Position numbers and translations under genes: made by a program. The notes under the pieces were generated by a model that made no database searches, was not told the DNA's origin, and worked only from the letters and a program-made list of their open reading frames with translations. Positions 23,992-32,129 of a stretch of 39,209 nt of DNA are shown here, piece by piece (the first letter of the stretch is position 1; every line of letters begins with the position of its first letter). The stretch lies in assembly GCA_021740125.1 (NCBI GenBank), contig JAIPAJ010000010.1:1-39209 (forward strand), given 5' to 3'. The stretch comes from Leadbetterella sp. GTDB taxonomy: Bacteria > Bacteroidota > Bacteroidia > Cytophagales > Spirosomataceae.

Positions 23992-24396
23992 TTATCTTTT
24001 TTTGTTAGCATCAAATTGTAGTTTCCACGGCATTCTTAGAATTTCAAAGTTTTCGATCAGCAGAATAAAAGCAAAACCAAAGCTATAGGCAAGAATATCT
24101 AGCCAAGAAAAAGAGTTTCCGATTACAACAGCCAATATTTTGTATTTAATCAATCCGGTAATTTCTATAAACTTAAAGTATTGCAAAAACTCAATACAAA
24201 ATGCTATAATTATGCTTATTGTAGCGATTTTAGTTGAATTCTGGAAAAAGATACACAAACTACAATAAACAAATATGACTGCTAAGAAATCTCCAAAGAA
24301 TGGACGAATAAATTGGTCATGAACGAAAACCGCAATGAAGATTTCGATGCTCAGAATTGATATTGTGAAAATTAAATATTTCAAGTTAATACTCAT
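23992..24396 (-). CDS. DUF2809 membrane protein
   Basis: This 134-residue integral membrane protein matches the DUF2809 family by its FIRPFFGDFLAVIFVYC stretch (residues 30-46), the central FCIEFLQYFKFIEITGL (66-82), and the closing FSWLDILAYSFGFAFILLIENF. Four membrane helices are likely. The charged and polar residues inside the helices (R31, D36, E69, D99) are the conserved ones in this family. No biochemical role is known for it. It starts one base after the DUF4173 stop and ends 2 bp before the MpaB-like start, so the three proteins are made from one message and probably work in the same membrane process. Confidence 0.85.
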   Translation of the reverse strand: MSINLKYLIFTISILSIEIFIAVFVHDQFIRPFFGDFLAVIFVYCSLCIFFQNSTKIATISIIIAFCIEFLQYFKFIEITGLIKYKILAVVIGNSFSWLDILAYSFGFAFILLIENFEILRMPWKLQFDANKKR

Positions 24397-24397
24397 T

Positions 24398-25795
24398 TTA
24401 TTTGGTGGTTTTGAGTTTATAATCCATCAGACTCCATGAAAGCCAGGTATGATTTTTACTCTCTTTCATGTGCCATTTGTATGAATTGATATCCTCTTTT
24501 TTCAATTCTGGATGATATTTTAGAATAGAAGGAATTGCATGAATCGATAGACTTTTCACGTATTCTAGATCACAATTTGGTCTTTTTAGGTTGTTTTCTG
24601 CAATGATTTTGTCAAAATTCACAAAGCCTAGAACCAAGAGTACCAACATGAATGCCCATGAGTTTGAAATGAACAGAAAATTGATATTTAATTTTTTTAT
24701 GATTTTCCAAGTAATTGTAAGTAAGCCTATTAATGCCAAAATTAGGAATATACACACACCAATTCTTTTGTGGGTCAGACCATACATTTCAACATATTTA
24801 TAATTTCTTATAAATACCGATCCTATTAAAATCATGTTTTGAGCTATCCATGCTAAGGCCAAAGATGTCAAAAGTTTGATTTTTTTATGGAAATTAAGCT
24901 CGCCCTTAAAGAAGAAAACCAGAATACCTATAGAGATTAGGACACTTATAATCAGCAAGTAAGTGCCTGAGTGAACCAATTTTGACATTTCTGCTGCACT
25001 GGTATCTGCAAAATTAAACCACAAGTATTGTATATCTATATAATTAACACTTAACAATAAGGCATTTAAACCGAGAAGGCTTATTGTGACAGTTTGAAAC
25101 ATTTCGTTTCCGATTTCGTATGTTAGTGGCTTTAAGGATGTGTTTTTATTAGTGAAAAATTTTAAGCCAAATTGCAATTTTCGATTAAAGAAAATTCCTG
25201 ATAGAATTATGTATCCGAATATCGTAAACGCTGTTCTTGGAATGGAGAATGTAGGAAATTCTTTAATAAATACTTCAAATGCTTGTTGAAGAAATAATGT
25301 TTTTTCTAAAAAAATCGGATTCGAAGTCTGGAAAATCACAATAAATAGTAAGAACAGGGCAATTGGAAGCACACTTATTTTTAAGATTTTAAGAATTCTG
25401 TTCAGAATTTCAGATTTTGGAGCCATTCCCTCTAATATATTAGATATAGGTGTTGCTAAGTGCCTTATATTGAGAACGGTATTGAGGAATAGTACCAGCC
25501 CTGCACTAATAGCCGAGTTAATTTGAGGCAACAAATTATAACCCAAAACGACAATCATTATTATCAGGTTTATTAAAATTCCGATTTCTGTATTTATCAA
25601 AAGAACTGAAATGGATGAAATAAATGCAACTGCTAGCAATAGAAATGTTATTTTGTTTTTTGGCATTTCAGGATAGGTGAGAGCAAGTAATAAGAAGTTG
25701 AAAATGAACAAATTCAAGCCAAGTTTTTCTTCCCAAAAGAAAAAATAGTAAGCAATAAGGCAAATAAATAAAGAGATAGTTTTTTGATTTTTCAT
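24398..25795 (-). CDS. DUF4173 multi-pass membrane protein
   Basis: I start it at the ATG at 25795 (MKNQKTISLF); the frame extends upstream only through a TTG and across an operator. The 465-residue protein has about 11-12 hydrophobic helices and the family signature around 340-375: MILIGSVFIRNYKYVEMYGLTHKRIGV. The C-terminal cytoplasmic or periplasmic tail (FDKIIAENNLKRPNCDLEYVKSLS to YKLKTTK) is soluble. DUF4173 proteins are widespread in bacteria and often stand next to winged-helix or sensor regulators; their function is unknown. Here the gene leads a three-gene operon and its promoter region holds two copies of a GTACTTT-N7-AAAGT dyad, so it is probably tightly repressed or induced by a regulator encoded elsewhere. 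Confidence 0.85.
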   Translation of the reverse strand: MKNQKTISLFICLIAYYFFFWEEKLGLNLFIFNFLLLALTYPEMPKNKITFLLLAVAFISSISVLLINTEIGILINLIIMIVVLGYNLLPQINSAISAGLVLFLNTVLNIRHLATPISNILEGMAPKSEILNRILKILKISVLPIALFLLFIVIFQTSNPIFLEKTLFLQQAFEVFIKEFPTFSIPRTAFTIFGYIILSGIFFNRKLQFGLKFFTNKNTSLKPLTYEIGNEMFQTVTISLLGLNALLLSVNYIDIQYLWFNFADTSAAEMSKLVHSGTYLLIISVLISIGILVFFFKGELNFHKKIKLLTSLALAWIAQNMILIGSVFIRNYKYVEMYGLTHKRIGVCIFLILALIGLLTITWKIIKKLNINFLFISNSWAFMLVLLVLGFVNFDKIIAENNLKRPNCDLEYVKSLSIHAIPSILKYHPELKKEDINSYKWHMKESKNHTWLSWSLMDYKLKTTK

Positions 25796-25814
25796 TTCTA
25801 TAAATTTTATTGAA

Positions 25815-25839
25815 AAGTACTTTTTATTACAAAGTACAT
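25815..25839 (-). promoter_or_regulatory. Proximal dyad operator of the DUF4173 operon
   Basis: GTACTTT (25817-25823) and AAAGTAC (25831-25837) form a perfect 7-bp inverted repeat around a 7-bp spacer, 20 bp before the DUF4173 ATG. This is the size and symmetry of a site for a dimeric winged-helix regulator. A second, nearly identical site lies 63 bp upstream. Confidence 0.7.
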
Positions 25840-25849
25840 ATATTAAAAA

Positions 25850-25869
25850 AAAGCCCAATTAGGGTTTTG
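25850..25869 (-). terminator. Weak terminator-like hairpin between the two operators
   Basis: On the minus strand AAACCC-TAAT-TGGGCTTT forms a short stem with one A/C mismatch and is followed by eight T residues. It could end transcription from the upstream ECF42 sigma gene, whose stop is about 70 bp away. Confidence 0.5.
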
Positions 25870-25877
25870 TTATTTAA

Positions 25878-25902
25878 AAGTACTTTGTGTTACAAAGTGA
25901 AT
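25878..25902 (-). promoter_or_regulatory. Distal dyad operator of the DUF4173 operon
   Basis: GTACTTT (25880-25886) and AAAGTGA (25894-25900) repeat the proximal site with two changed end bases and the same 7-bp spacer. The distance between the two sites is exactly 63 bp, about six helical turns, so two bound dimers would face the same side of the DNA and could cooperate or loop it. Confidence 0.65.
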
Positions 25903-25937
25903 TAAAATAAACTTTTTAAGCAAATATTTTTCAACAT

Positions 25938-27170
25938 TTATTTTTGAAAACTCAATGCCGCAATCTTTTTGTGCAAGATTTCCTTCTCATGATTAGCGTT
26001 GGAAAGAGAGAGAGCTTTCTCTAAATTCTGCTTAGCTTTTAACAAGTCTATTGTTAGGTAAAGCTCTGCTAAAAGACTGAAATAGAATGGGTTGCTTTCG
26101 AGTTTTAGTTTTTCTGCTTCAGCTATTGCGATTTTGTCTCCATAAACTTTTGATAAAGCAAAAGTTCGATTTAATGCTGCAATTGGAGAATACTCCTGAA
26201 ATAATAACAAATTATAAAGCTTGAGTACTTGTTCCCATTTTTCTTTAGAATCTTGTTTTATGGTCATCCAGTATGCAATACTTGCTTCTATGTGATATTT
26301 AGTGGCAGTCTCGCCTTTTGTGGCAAGATGTAAGTGATATATTCCCTTTTCTATCAAGGCTTTATCCCAAAGGTTTTCGTCTTGGTTTTGGTATAAAACG
26401 GTATGATTATTTTGATCTTTTCTGGCATCAAATCTAGAACTATGAAAACACATCAAGGCATAAAGAGCGTGTATTTTTGGTATTTTATGTGCATAATTTC
26501 TAATTAATAATTCTAGAAGCCCTATAGATTCAAAACATAAATCTTTTCTTATAAGGGTGTCTTGATTTTCAGCATAATAACCTTCGTTAAAAAGTAAATA
26601 AAGTGTCAACAAAACCGTGTCAATTCTTTCTAAAACTTTGTTTTCACTAGGAAATTCGATCTTTATTTTTTCAGATTTCAGCTTTTCTTTGGCTCTGAAA
26701 AGTCGTTTGTTGATGGTTTCTTTGTTAGTTAAGAATGCAGTTGCTATCTCCTCTATTCCAAATCCGCAGAGTATTTTTAGTGCCAAAGCAATTTGCGATT
26801 CTTTCGAAATGCTGGGATGACAAATGGCAAAAAGCATCTGCAATTGACTGTCGGAAATATTCCTTTCAGACAAATCTATTTCGGTTAAAATTTCTGGATT
26901 TTGGAAGATTTTTAGAGAAATATTGTTCTCAAAATTGTTTGTTCTAGTGATGTAATTCTTGGTTTTGTTTTTGGCTACTACATAGAGCCAAGCTTTAGGG
27001 TTTTCAGGAATTCCTTTATAAGGCCATGTTTCTAAAGCACTTAAAAATGTGTCAGCAACAATATCCTCAGCAATTTCCATGTGATTTAAACCGAAATGCT
27101 TGTTCAAAACAGCCGAAATTTTCCTCGATTCTGTTCTGAACAAGTGCGGTATGAGCTTTTCGGTATTCAT
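25938..27170 (-). CDS. ECF42-type sigma factor with C-terminal helical extension
   Basis: This 410-residue protein is over twice the size of a normal ECF sigma factor. Region 2 is at about 8-75 (HFGLNHMEIAEDIVADTFLSALETWPYKGIPENPKAWLYVVAKN), and region 4 is at about 108-170 (SKESQIALALKILCGFGIEEIATAFLTNKETINKRLFRAKEKL). The remaining 230 residues are a DUF6596/TPR-like helical domain (VLLTLYLLFNEGYYAENQDTLIRKDLC, then repeated helical pairs such as NPFYFSLLAELYLTIDLLKAKQNLEKALSLS). This is the ECF42 arrangement, in which the C-terminal domain is needed for activity and no anti-sigma factor is used. The adjacent gene upstream encodes the expected YCII/DGPF partner 29 bp away, which confirms the assignment. 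Confidence 0.92.
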   Translation of the reverse strand: MNTEKLIPHLFRTESRKISAVLNKHFGLNHMEIAEDIVADTFLSALETWPYKGIPENPKAWLYVVAKNKTKNYITRTNNFENNISLKIFQNPEILTEIDLSERNISDSQLQMLFAICHPSISKESQIALALKILCGFGIEEIATAFLTNKETINKRLFRAKEKLKSEKIKIEFPSENKVLERIDTVLLTLYLLFNEGYYAENQDTLIRKDLCFESIGLLELLIRNYAHKIPKIHALYALMCFHSSRFDARKDQNNHTVLYQNQDENLWDKALIEKGIYHLHLATKGETATKYHIEASIAYWMTIKQDSKEKWEQVLKLYNLLLFQEYSPIAALNRTFALSKVYGDKIAIAEAEKLKLESNPFYFSLLAELYLTIDLLKAKQNLEKALSLSNANHEKEILHKKIAALSFQK

Positions 27171-27199
27171 GCAATATCATCTCTATTTTGTTTAGAGAC

Positions 27200-27553
27200 T
27201 TATTTAAAATCGTGTTTGGCCACTTTTCTAACTTCCAAAGTATTGCCAGGACCTTGTAAAACTGGACTTCCTTTGGCAAATTCGACTGCTTCTTCAACAG
27301 ACTCGGCCTTTACAATCACGTATCCGCCGATGGTTTCTTTTATTTCGCCAAAAGGGCCGTTGGTTACTACTCCGCCATGACTCACCACGCGGGCATCGTC
27401 AAACGAAAGTCCGTTGCCAGTTTCTAACAATTTACCTTGAGCGGCTATTCCGCCTAACCAATCCATGGTTTGTTGCATCCAAGCCTGCATTTGCTCTGGT
27501 GAAACTTGTCCGGTGGCATTTTCATGCCGCATAATCAATACATATTCGTCCAT
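27200..27553 (-). CDS. YCII/DGPF-domain protein, partner of the ECF42 sigma factor
   Basis: This 117-residue cytoplasmic protein has the YCII-related (DGPF) ferredoxin-like fold: YVLIMRHE at the start, a central helix PEQMQAWMQQTMDWLGGIAAQGKLLETG, and TNGPFGEIKETIGGYVIVKAESVEEAVEFAKGSPVL, in which NGPFGE takes the place of the family's DGPF motif. DGPF proteins are nearly always encoded beside ECF42 sigma factors and are usually under their control; their own activity is unknown. Here it is transcribed first, with the sigma gene 29 bp downstream on the same strand. The domain call is firm. Confidence 0.93.
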   Translation of the reverse strand: MDEYVLIMRHENATGQVSPEQMQAWMQQTMDWLGGIAAQGKLLETGNGLSFDDARVVSHGGVVTNGPFGEIKETIGGYVIVKAESVEEAVEFAKGSPVLQGPGNTLEVRKVAKHDFK

Positions 27554-27727
27554 AATTATTTTGTTTTATGCCTAGAAGACAATCCGAAAGTATGAAATTG
27601 GACAGGAATTCTAAAAAAATATTTTTTGCTTTTGTGAAATTAAATTCTTCTTTGTTAAATATTTTAAATCAGTTGTTCTACAATTTTTCACCAAAGAGAT
27701 ACAAAAAAAGTTTTTTTTAATAAAAAC

Positions 27728-27765
27728 CTTTGTGAAACTCAGTGTATTCTTCGTGAAACTTTGTG
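27728..27765. repeat. Second copy of the four-part phased CTTTGTG repeat
   Basis: Words start at 27728 (CTTTGTG), 27738 (CTCAGTG), 27749 (CTTCGTG) and 27759 (CTTTGTG), giving the same 10-11-10 spacing as the copy at 2931. It lies in the 270-bp non-coding gap upstream of the YCII gene and downstream of the PepSY gene. The identical phasing at two distant sites marks it as one element family. Confidence 0.7.
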
Positions 27766-27823
27766 GAATAATTTATTTGGTTTAAGGATTATGAGGAAAT
27801 GGTGAATTTTGAAAAAATAGAAA

Positions 27824-28384
27824 TTAAATTTCAAATTTCTGTTTCCTCTTCTTAATTCTAATCGGATTATACCAAAGCCAGAAACCACTGAAAGAAAGTA
27901 GAATAAGGCTCAAAGAAGCGACAGTAGTATAGAATAGTTTAAATTGGTCGCTTGATGTTTTTGCGAAATAATCTACGATTGAACCATCATGTATTTTTTC
28001 AATAAAATCTGACTTTCGGGTACTTACAGATAAAATTTCACCGGTTTTGCAGTCGAGTTGAAGTTCTGTAAAATGTTGTGCAAAAACTATTTTAGCAATT
28101 CCCTTTTGTGGTCTAATATCAATTCTATCTATTTCGTCTTCCTTTTTTAAGGTGTTTTTAGAATATGACTGAGCTACCAACACCAAACTGTCAATTTTTA
28201 TCCAATCTGCACTATTTTCTGTGGCTCCTTTCTGAGTTTTGGGCAAAAGAGCGGTTTGTTTTTTCCAACCCAGCAGTAATCCACTAAATCCAATCACAAA
28301 CATTACCAAAAACATGGGTACGGCAAGCCATTTGTGAATTTTTCTGTAAAAACGTGTTTGTTTTGAAATGTCTTGTTTTTCCAT
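27824..28384 (-). CDS. PepSY-associated transmembrane protein
   Basis: This 186-residue protein has two membrane helices enclosing a periplasmic domain. The first, RKIHKWLAVPMFLVMFVIGFSGLLLGWKK (about 14-42), has the R-x-x-H-x-W pattern of PepSY-associated TM helices. The second, LFYTTVASLSLILLSFSGFWLWYNPIRIKKRKQK (about 149-182), shows the SGxWLW-P end typical of the family. The middle (IRPQKGIAKIVFAQHFTELQLDCKTGEIL) is a PepSY-like domain. Relatives are linked to iron reduction or protease control. It is a short form; full PepSY-TM proteins have two more helices. A candidate -7 element TATTTTTG lies on the minus strand at 28404-28411, 20 bp before the ATG. Confidence 0.85.
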   Translation of the reverse strand: MEKQDISKQTRFYRKIHKWLAVPMFLVMFVIGFSGLLLGWKKQTALLPKTQKGATENSADWIKIDSLVLVAQSYSKNTLKKEDEIDRIDIRPQKGIAKIVFAQHFTELQLDCKTGEILSVSTRKSDFIEKIHDGSIVDYFAKTSSDQFKLFYTTVASLSLILLSFSGFWLWYNPIRIKKRKQKFEI

Positions 28385-28403
28385 ATTTGATGATCAGCGT
28401 TTA

Positions 28404-28411
28404 CAAAAATA
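28404..28411 (-). promoter_or_regulatory. Candidate -7 element of the PepSY gene
   Basis: TATTTTTG on the minus strand matches the Bacteroidota -7 consensus TAnnTTTG exactly and ends 20 bp before the ATG. No good -33 TTTG was found at the expected distance. Confidence 0.4.
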
Positions 28412-28532
28412 AAGTATTTCTTTCAATTTCTATATTCTAGTAAACAATCCGCGTTTCTTTTGAAAAAATCGGAGTGTTTTCGTCCAAATACCTATTTTTT
28501 ATATAATTTTATTTTTATTCAACCTTCCTTCA

Positions 28533-30455
28533 ATGTTAAAGATTAAATATTCGATTCTCTTTTTATTTACTTGTTTGAATTTGGCTTTTGGTCAAAAAAA
28601 TGAAATTGTTAGAGGTTTTACAAGAGAATATTTCAATTTTCAAGGCAGAGCAGCTTGGCTGATGAAGCCAAAAGTGCCAGCTTTGGGTAATCCATGGGTT
28701 TGGCGGGCTCATTTTCCAGATTGGCACACAGCAACAGACTCGATTTTGCTCGAAAGAGGTTTTCATGTGGCCTATGTTAATACCAATGACATGTTTGGAA
28801 GTCCGGCTGCCATGCAAATCTGGGACGATTTTTTTAATTATTTGGTGTCAGAAAGGCGATTGGCCACAAAAGTTGCATTGGAAGGAGTGAGTAGAGGAGG
28901 ATTGTACGTGTATGCATGGGCGAAGCGAAATCCATTGCAGGTCTCTTGCATTTATGCTGAAGCACCAGTGTGTGATATTAAATCTTGGCCTTATAAACAT
29001 GGCTCCAAAGAGGACTGGAGTTTACTTTTAAAGTCTTATAGTTTAACCGAAGCTGAAGCCTTAAGTTTTTCTGATAATCCATTGGATAATCTGAAAGGCT
29101 TAGCCGCTTGTAAAGTGCCCATTTTGCATGTTATCAGTTTGGAAGATAAGATTGTTCCCAATGAAGAAAATACTTATCGATTAGTGGAAAACTATTTAAA
29201 ACTAGGCGGCAAGGCTACTGTTTGGCCCATGACCAAAGGTGAAAAAAGTTTACAGGGGCACCATTTTTTAATAGAGAATCCTGAACAAATTGCTGATTTT
29301 ATAGAACAGAATTCTTCGCCAATGAAGATTCCTTTGGAGGCAAGAAATTACCATCATGTAAGAACAGGCTTATCAAACAGTTTTAGGAAATTCAAGAACG
29401 AAAAAGTGGGTAGAGTTGCATTTATGGGTGGTTCCATAACCGAAAGTCCAGGTTGGCGAGATAAGTTTATGCAATTTTTGGAAGAGAAATTTCCTGATAC
29501 AAAATTTGAATTTATCAATGCAGGGATAGCTTCTACAGGCAGTACGCCAGGAGCATTTAGACTAAAAAGTGAAGTATTTACTAAGGGTAAAATCGATTTA
29601 CTGGTAGAGGAAGCTGCTGTAAATGACAGAACCAATGGTTTCAATTCTGCTGCCCAAGTTAGAGGAATGGAAGGCATAGTGCGTCATTCCTTAACTGAAA
29701 ATCCGTTGATGGATGTATTGATAATGCACTTCGTAGATCCGGAAAAAATGGCCGATTATAATGATGGAAAAGAACCTGAAGAAATTCAAAATCACAATCG
29801 TGTGGCGGGGCATTACAACCTTGGGGTGATAAATCTTGCTAAGGAAGTAACCGATAGAATTAATGCCGGGGAATTCAATTGGAAAGATGATTTTAAGGAT
29901 TTGCATCCTTCGGCATTTGGGCAAGAAGTGTATTTCAATTCAATGAAAACTTTTTTAAATGATTGCTATAAAAGTACAGATTTCTCTGCTACTTCTAAAC
30001 CAATAATTTTATCTCAACCTATTGATGTTTTCAGCTATTATCGAGGTGACTATTTTAGTGTAAGAAATACAAAATCACTCAAGAATTGGAGGTTGGAGGA
30101 AACTTGGAAGCCAAGCGATGGGGTTTCTACCAGAAAACAATATGTCGACATTCCAGCTCTTGTTTGTTCTGAGGTTGGTGGGGAATTTATGCTAGATTTT
30201 ACAGGAACTGCAGTTGGAATCTGTATAGCCTCTGGGCCAGATACTGGCGTATTGGAGTTCAGTATTGATGGGAAAAAATACCCAAAGTTAGATTTGTATA
30301 CACAATGGAGTAGTTTTTTACATTTGCCATGGTATCTGATGCTCGATGACCAACTTAAGGACAAAAAACATACATTGACTGTTAGAGTTTCCAAGGATAA
30401 AAATCCCAAAAGCTTGGGTAATGCTTGTCGGATATTTTATTTTTTGGTGAATTGA
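28533..30455 (+). CDS. Secreted two-domain esterase: alpha/beta hydrolase fused to SGNH hydrolase
   Basis: This 640-residue protein has a signal peptide (YSILFLFTCLNLAFG). Domain 1 (about 25-260) is an alpha/beta hydrolase with nucleophile Ser120 in GVSRGG, a likely acid Asp205 in SLEDKIV and His243/His244 in QGHHF. Domain 2 (about 290-480) is an SGNH hydrolase with Ser301 in GGSIT (in place of GDS), Asn364 in AAVND, and the closing Asp456/His458 in DLHPS. A beta-rich C-terminal part (about 495-640) may bind carbohydrate. Both triads look intact, so the protein may remove two kinds of ester, for example acetyl and another acyl group, from one polysaccharide. It is followed on the same strand by an MBOAT O-acyltransferase pair. 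The substrate is unknown. Confidence 0.85.
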   Translation: MLKIKYSILFLFTCLNLAFGQKNEIVRGFTREYFNFQGRAAWLMKPKVPALGNPWVWRAHFPDWHTATDSILLERGFHVAYVNTNDMFGSPAAMQIWDDFFNYLVSERRLATKVALEGVSRGGLYVYAWAKRNPLQVSCIYAEAPVCDIKSWPYKHGSKEDWSLLLKSYSLTEAEALSFSDNPLDNLKGLAACKVPILHVISLEDKIVPNEENTYRLVENYLKLGGKATVWPMTKGEKSLQGHHFLIENPEQIADFIEQNSSPMKIPLEARNYHHVRTGLSNSFRKFKNEKVGRVAFMGGSITESPGWRDKFMQFLEEKFPDTKFEFINAGIASTGSTPGAFRLKSEVFTKGKIDLLVEEAAVNDRTNGFNSAAQVRGMEGIVRHSLTENPLMDVLIMHFVDPEKMADYNDGKEPEEIQNHNRVAGHYNLGVINLAKEVTDRINAGEFNWKDDFKDLHPSAFGQEVYFNSMKTFLNDCYKSTDFSATSKPIILSQPIDVFSYYRGDYFSVRNTKSLKNWRLEETWKPSDGVSTRKQYVDIPALVCSEVGGEFMLDFTGTAVGICIASGPDTGVLEFSIDGKKYPKLDLYTQWSSFLHLPWYLMLDDQLKDKKHTLTVRVSKDKNPKSLGNACRIFYFLVN

Positions 30456-30678
30456 TTGCAATCCTTGAAATAAATATTTTCTCACACTATTTCTGATTCA
30501 GCTCCAATGAATTTCTCATCGTTATAGTTATCTTTTGAATTTTTATTCTTAAAATGTAAGTATCTATCATTCAATGTTATATAAAAATTAGAGATTAATT
30601 AGAATATCATTAGATTTTTGGATTGGAGTTTTTTTGACAAAAGATGGATCATATTTTTACCTTAAAAATAGGCAAAAG

Positions 30679-32127
30679 ATGTCATTTATTTCATTTGCGT
30701 TTATTCCATTTTTCTTGTCGGTTTTCACACTTTATTGGTTTGTATTTAAAAAAAATCTGCCAAAACAAAACCTATTGCTATTTGTAGCTAGCTACATTTT
30801 TTATGGTTTTTGGGACTTTCGATTTACATTTTTGTTGCTTTTTTCTACCCTTTTAGATTATTTTCTTTCCCATTTTATCCATAATAGTCGATCTGATTCT
30901 CAACGAAAAAATTTCTTTATCCTGAGCTTAGTCATTAATTTAGGCCTATTGGGAGTTTTCAAATATTTTGATTTCTTCTCTGCCTCTTTTGCACAATTAA
31001 TGGGTCATTTTGGATGGAAAGTAGACCCGATTTTATTGAATCTTATACTTCCTGTAGGTATTTCTTTCTATACTTTTCACGGTATTTCTTATATTTTTGA
31101 TGTTTATACCCGTAAAATTTCTCCAGAAGAGAATTTTGTAGTTTATGCTGTTTTTGTGAGTTTTTTCCCATTGCTGGTGGCCGGACCCATTGAAAGAGCA
31201 ACACACCTCTTACCTCAGATTCAAAAACCACGAAAATTTGATTATCTCTTAGCGAAGGAGGGAATTCGTCAATTTCTGTGGGGACTTTTCAAAAAGTTAG
31301 TTATCGCAGATAACTGCGGTTTTTTTGCAAATATGATTTTTGATGATGTAGATAAACTTTCGGGGAGCACTTATTTGCTAGGAGCCATGTTTTTCTCTTT
31401 CCAAATCTACGCCGATTTCTCGGGTTATTCAGAGATGGCGAGTGGAACAGCCAAGTTGCTGGGTTTTAATCTGATTCGGAATTTTGCTTATCCTTATTTT
31501 GCAAAAAGTTTGGTGGAATTTTGGCGGAGGTGGCACATCTCTTTGAGTTCCTGGTTCAGAGATTACCTCTATATTCCGATAGGAGGAAGTGATCATGGAA
31601 GATTTAGAAGGATTTTTAATGTGTTTTTTGTATTTTGTATAAGCGGTCTTTGGCATGGAGCCAGTTGGCATTTTGTTCTTTGGAGTTTGGCAAATTGGCT
31701 TCTTCTTATGCCCAAACTTTTCACCGGTCATTTCGATATCGCTTTAAGTAATTGGGTTAAAAATGACTTCAAGCAAAGTCTGTTAGATGGATTTAGAATA
31801 GTTAAAACCTTTTTATTGGTGTCTTTGATTTGGATTTTCTTTAGAATAGAATCCATTATGGAGATTAAATTAATATTTTCCCAAATTTTCTCTTTGTCAT
31901 TCTTTACAGTTCCTGAGTTTCGTTATATCGAAAACTCATACATTGTGGGGGTTTTAGTGCTATTCTTCTTAATGGTAGAATGGTTCGGTAGAGACGGTGA
32001 CTTTGCACTGCAAAATTTACTAAAACGACGTACCAAGGTAGTTAGGTGGTCATTTTATTATTTTTTGATATTAGTCATGATTTATAAAAGTGGCAATGAA
32101 CAGAATTTCATCTATTTCCAATTTTGA
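30679..32127 (+). CDS. MBOAT O-acyltransferase (AlgI-like)
   Basis: I take the ATG at 30679 (MSFISFAFIPFFLSVFTLYWFVFKK); the longer frame would start with a TTG inside AT-rich leader. The 482-residue integral membrane protein has about ten helices and the AlgI/DltB signature: PVGISFYTFHGISYIFDVY near residue 130, FPLLVAGPIERATHLLPQI, the QIYADFSGYSEMASGTAKLLGF stretch, then EFWRRWHISLSSWFRDYLYIPIGG and the catalytic histidine in CISGLWHGASWHF. Such proteins pass acyl groups, usually acetyl, from the cytoplasm to a polysaccharide outside. The next gene, whose start lies 2 bp after this stop, encodes an SGNH-like partner, as in alginate and Dlt systems. The target polymer is not evident. Confidence 0.93.
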   Translation: MSFISFAFIPFFLSVFTLYWFVFKKNLPKQNLLLFVASYIFYGFWDFRFTFLLLFSTLLDYFLSHFIHNSRSDSQRKNFFILSLVINLGLLGVFKYFDFFSASFAQLMGHFGWKVDPILLNLILPVGISFYTFHGISYIFDVYTRKISPEENFVVYAVFVSFFPLLVAGPIERATHLLPQIQKPRKFDYLLAKEGIRQFLWGLFKKLVIADNCGFFANMIFDDVDKLSGSTYLLGAMFFSFQIYADFSGYSEMASGTAKLLGFNLIRNFAYPYFAKSLVEFWRRWHISLSSWFRDYLYIPIGGSDHGRFRRIFNVFFVFCISGLWHGASWHFVLWSLANWLLLMPKLFTGHFDIALSNWVKNDFKQSLLDGFRIVKTFLLVSLIWIFFRIESIMEIKLIFSQIFSLSFFTVPEFRYIENSYIVGVLVLFFLMVEWFGRDGDFALQNLLKRRTKVVRWSFYYFLILVMIYKSGNEQNFIYFQF

Positions 32128-32129
32128 CA

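Noticed and set aside
30634-30678. TTG start for the MBOAT gene
   Set aside because: The added residues (MTKDGSYFYLKNRQK) are not like the N-terminus of AlgI-type proteins, which begin directly at the first membrane helix, as the ATG at 30679 gives.
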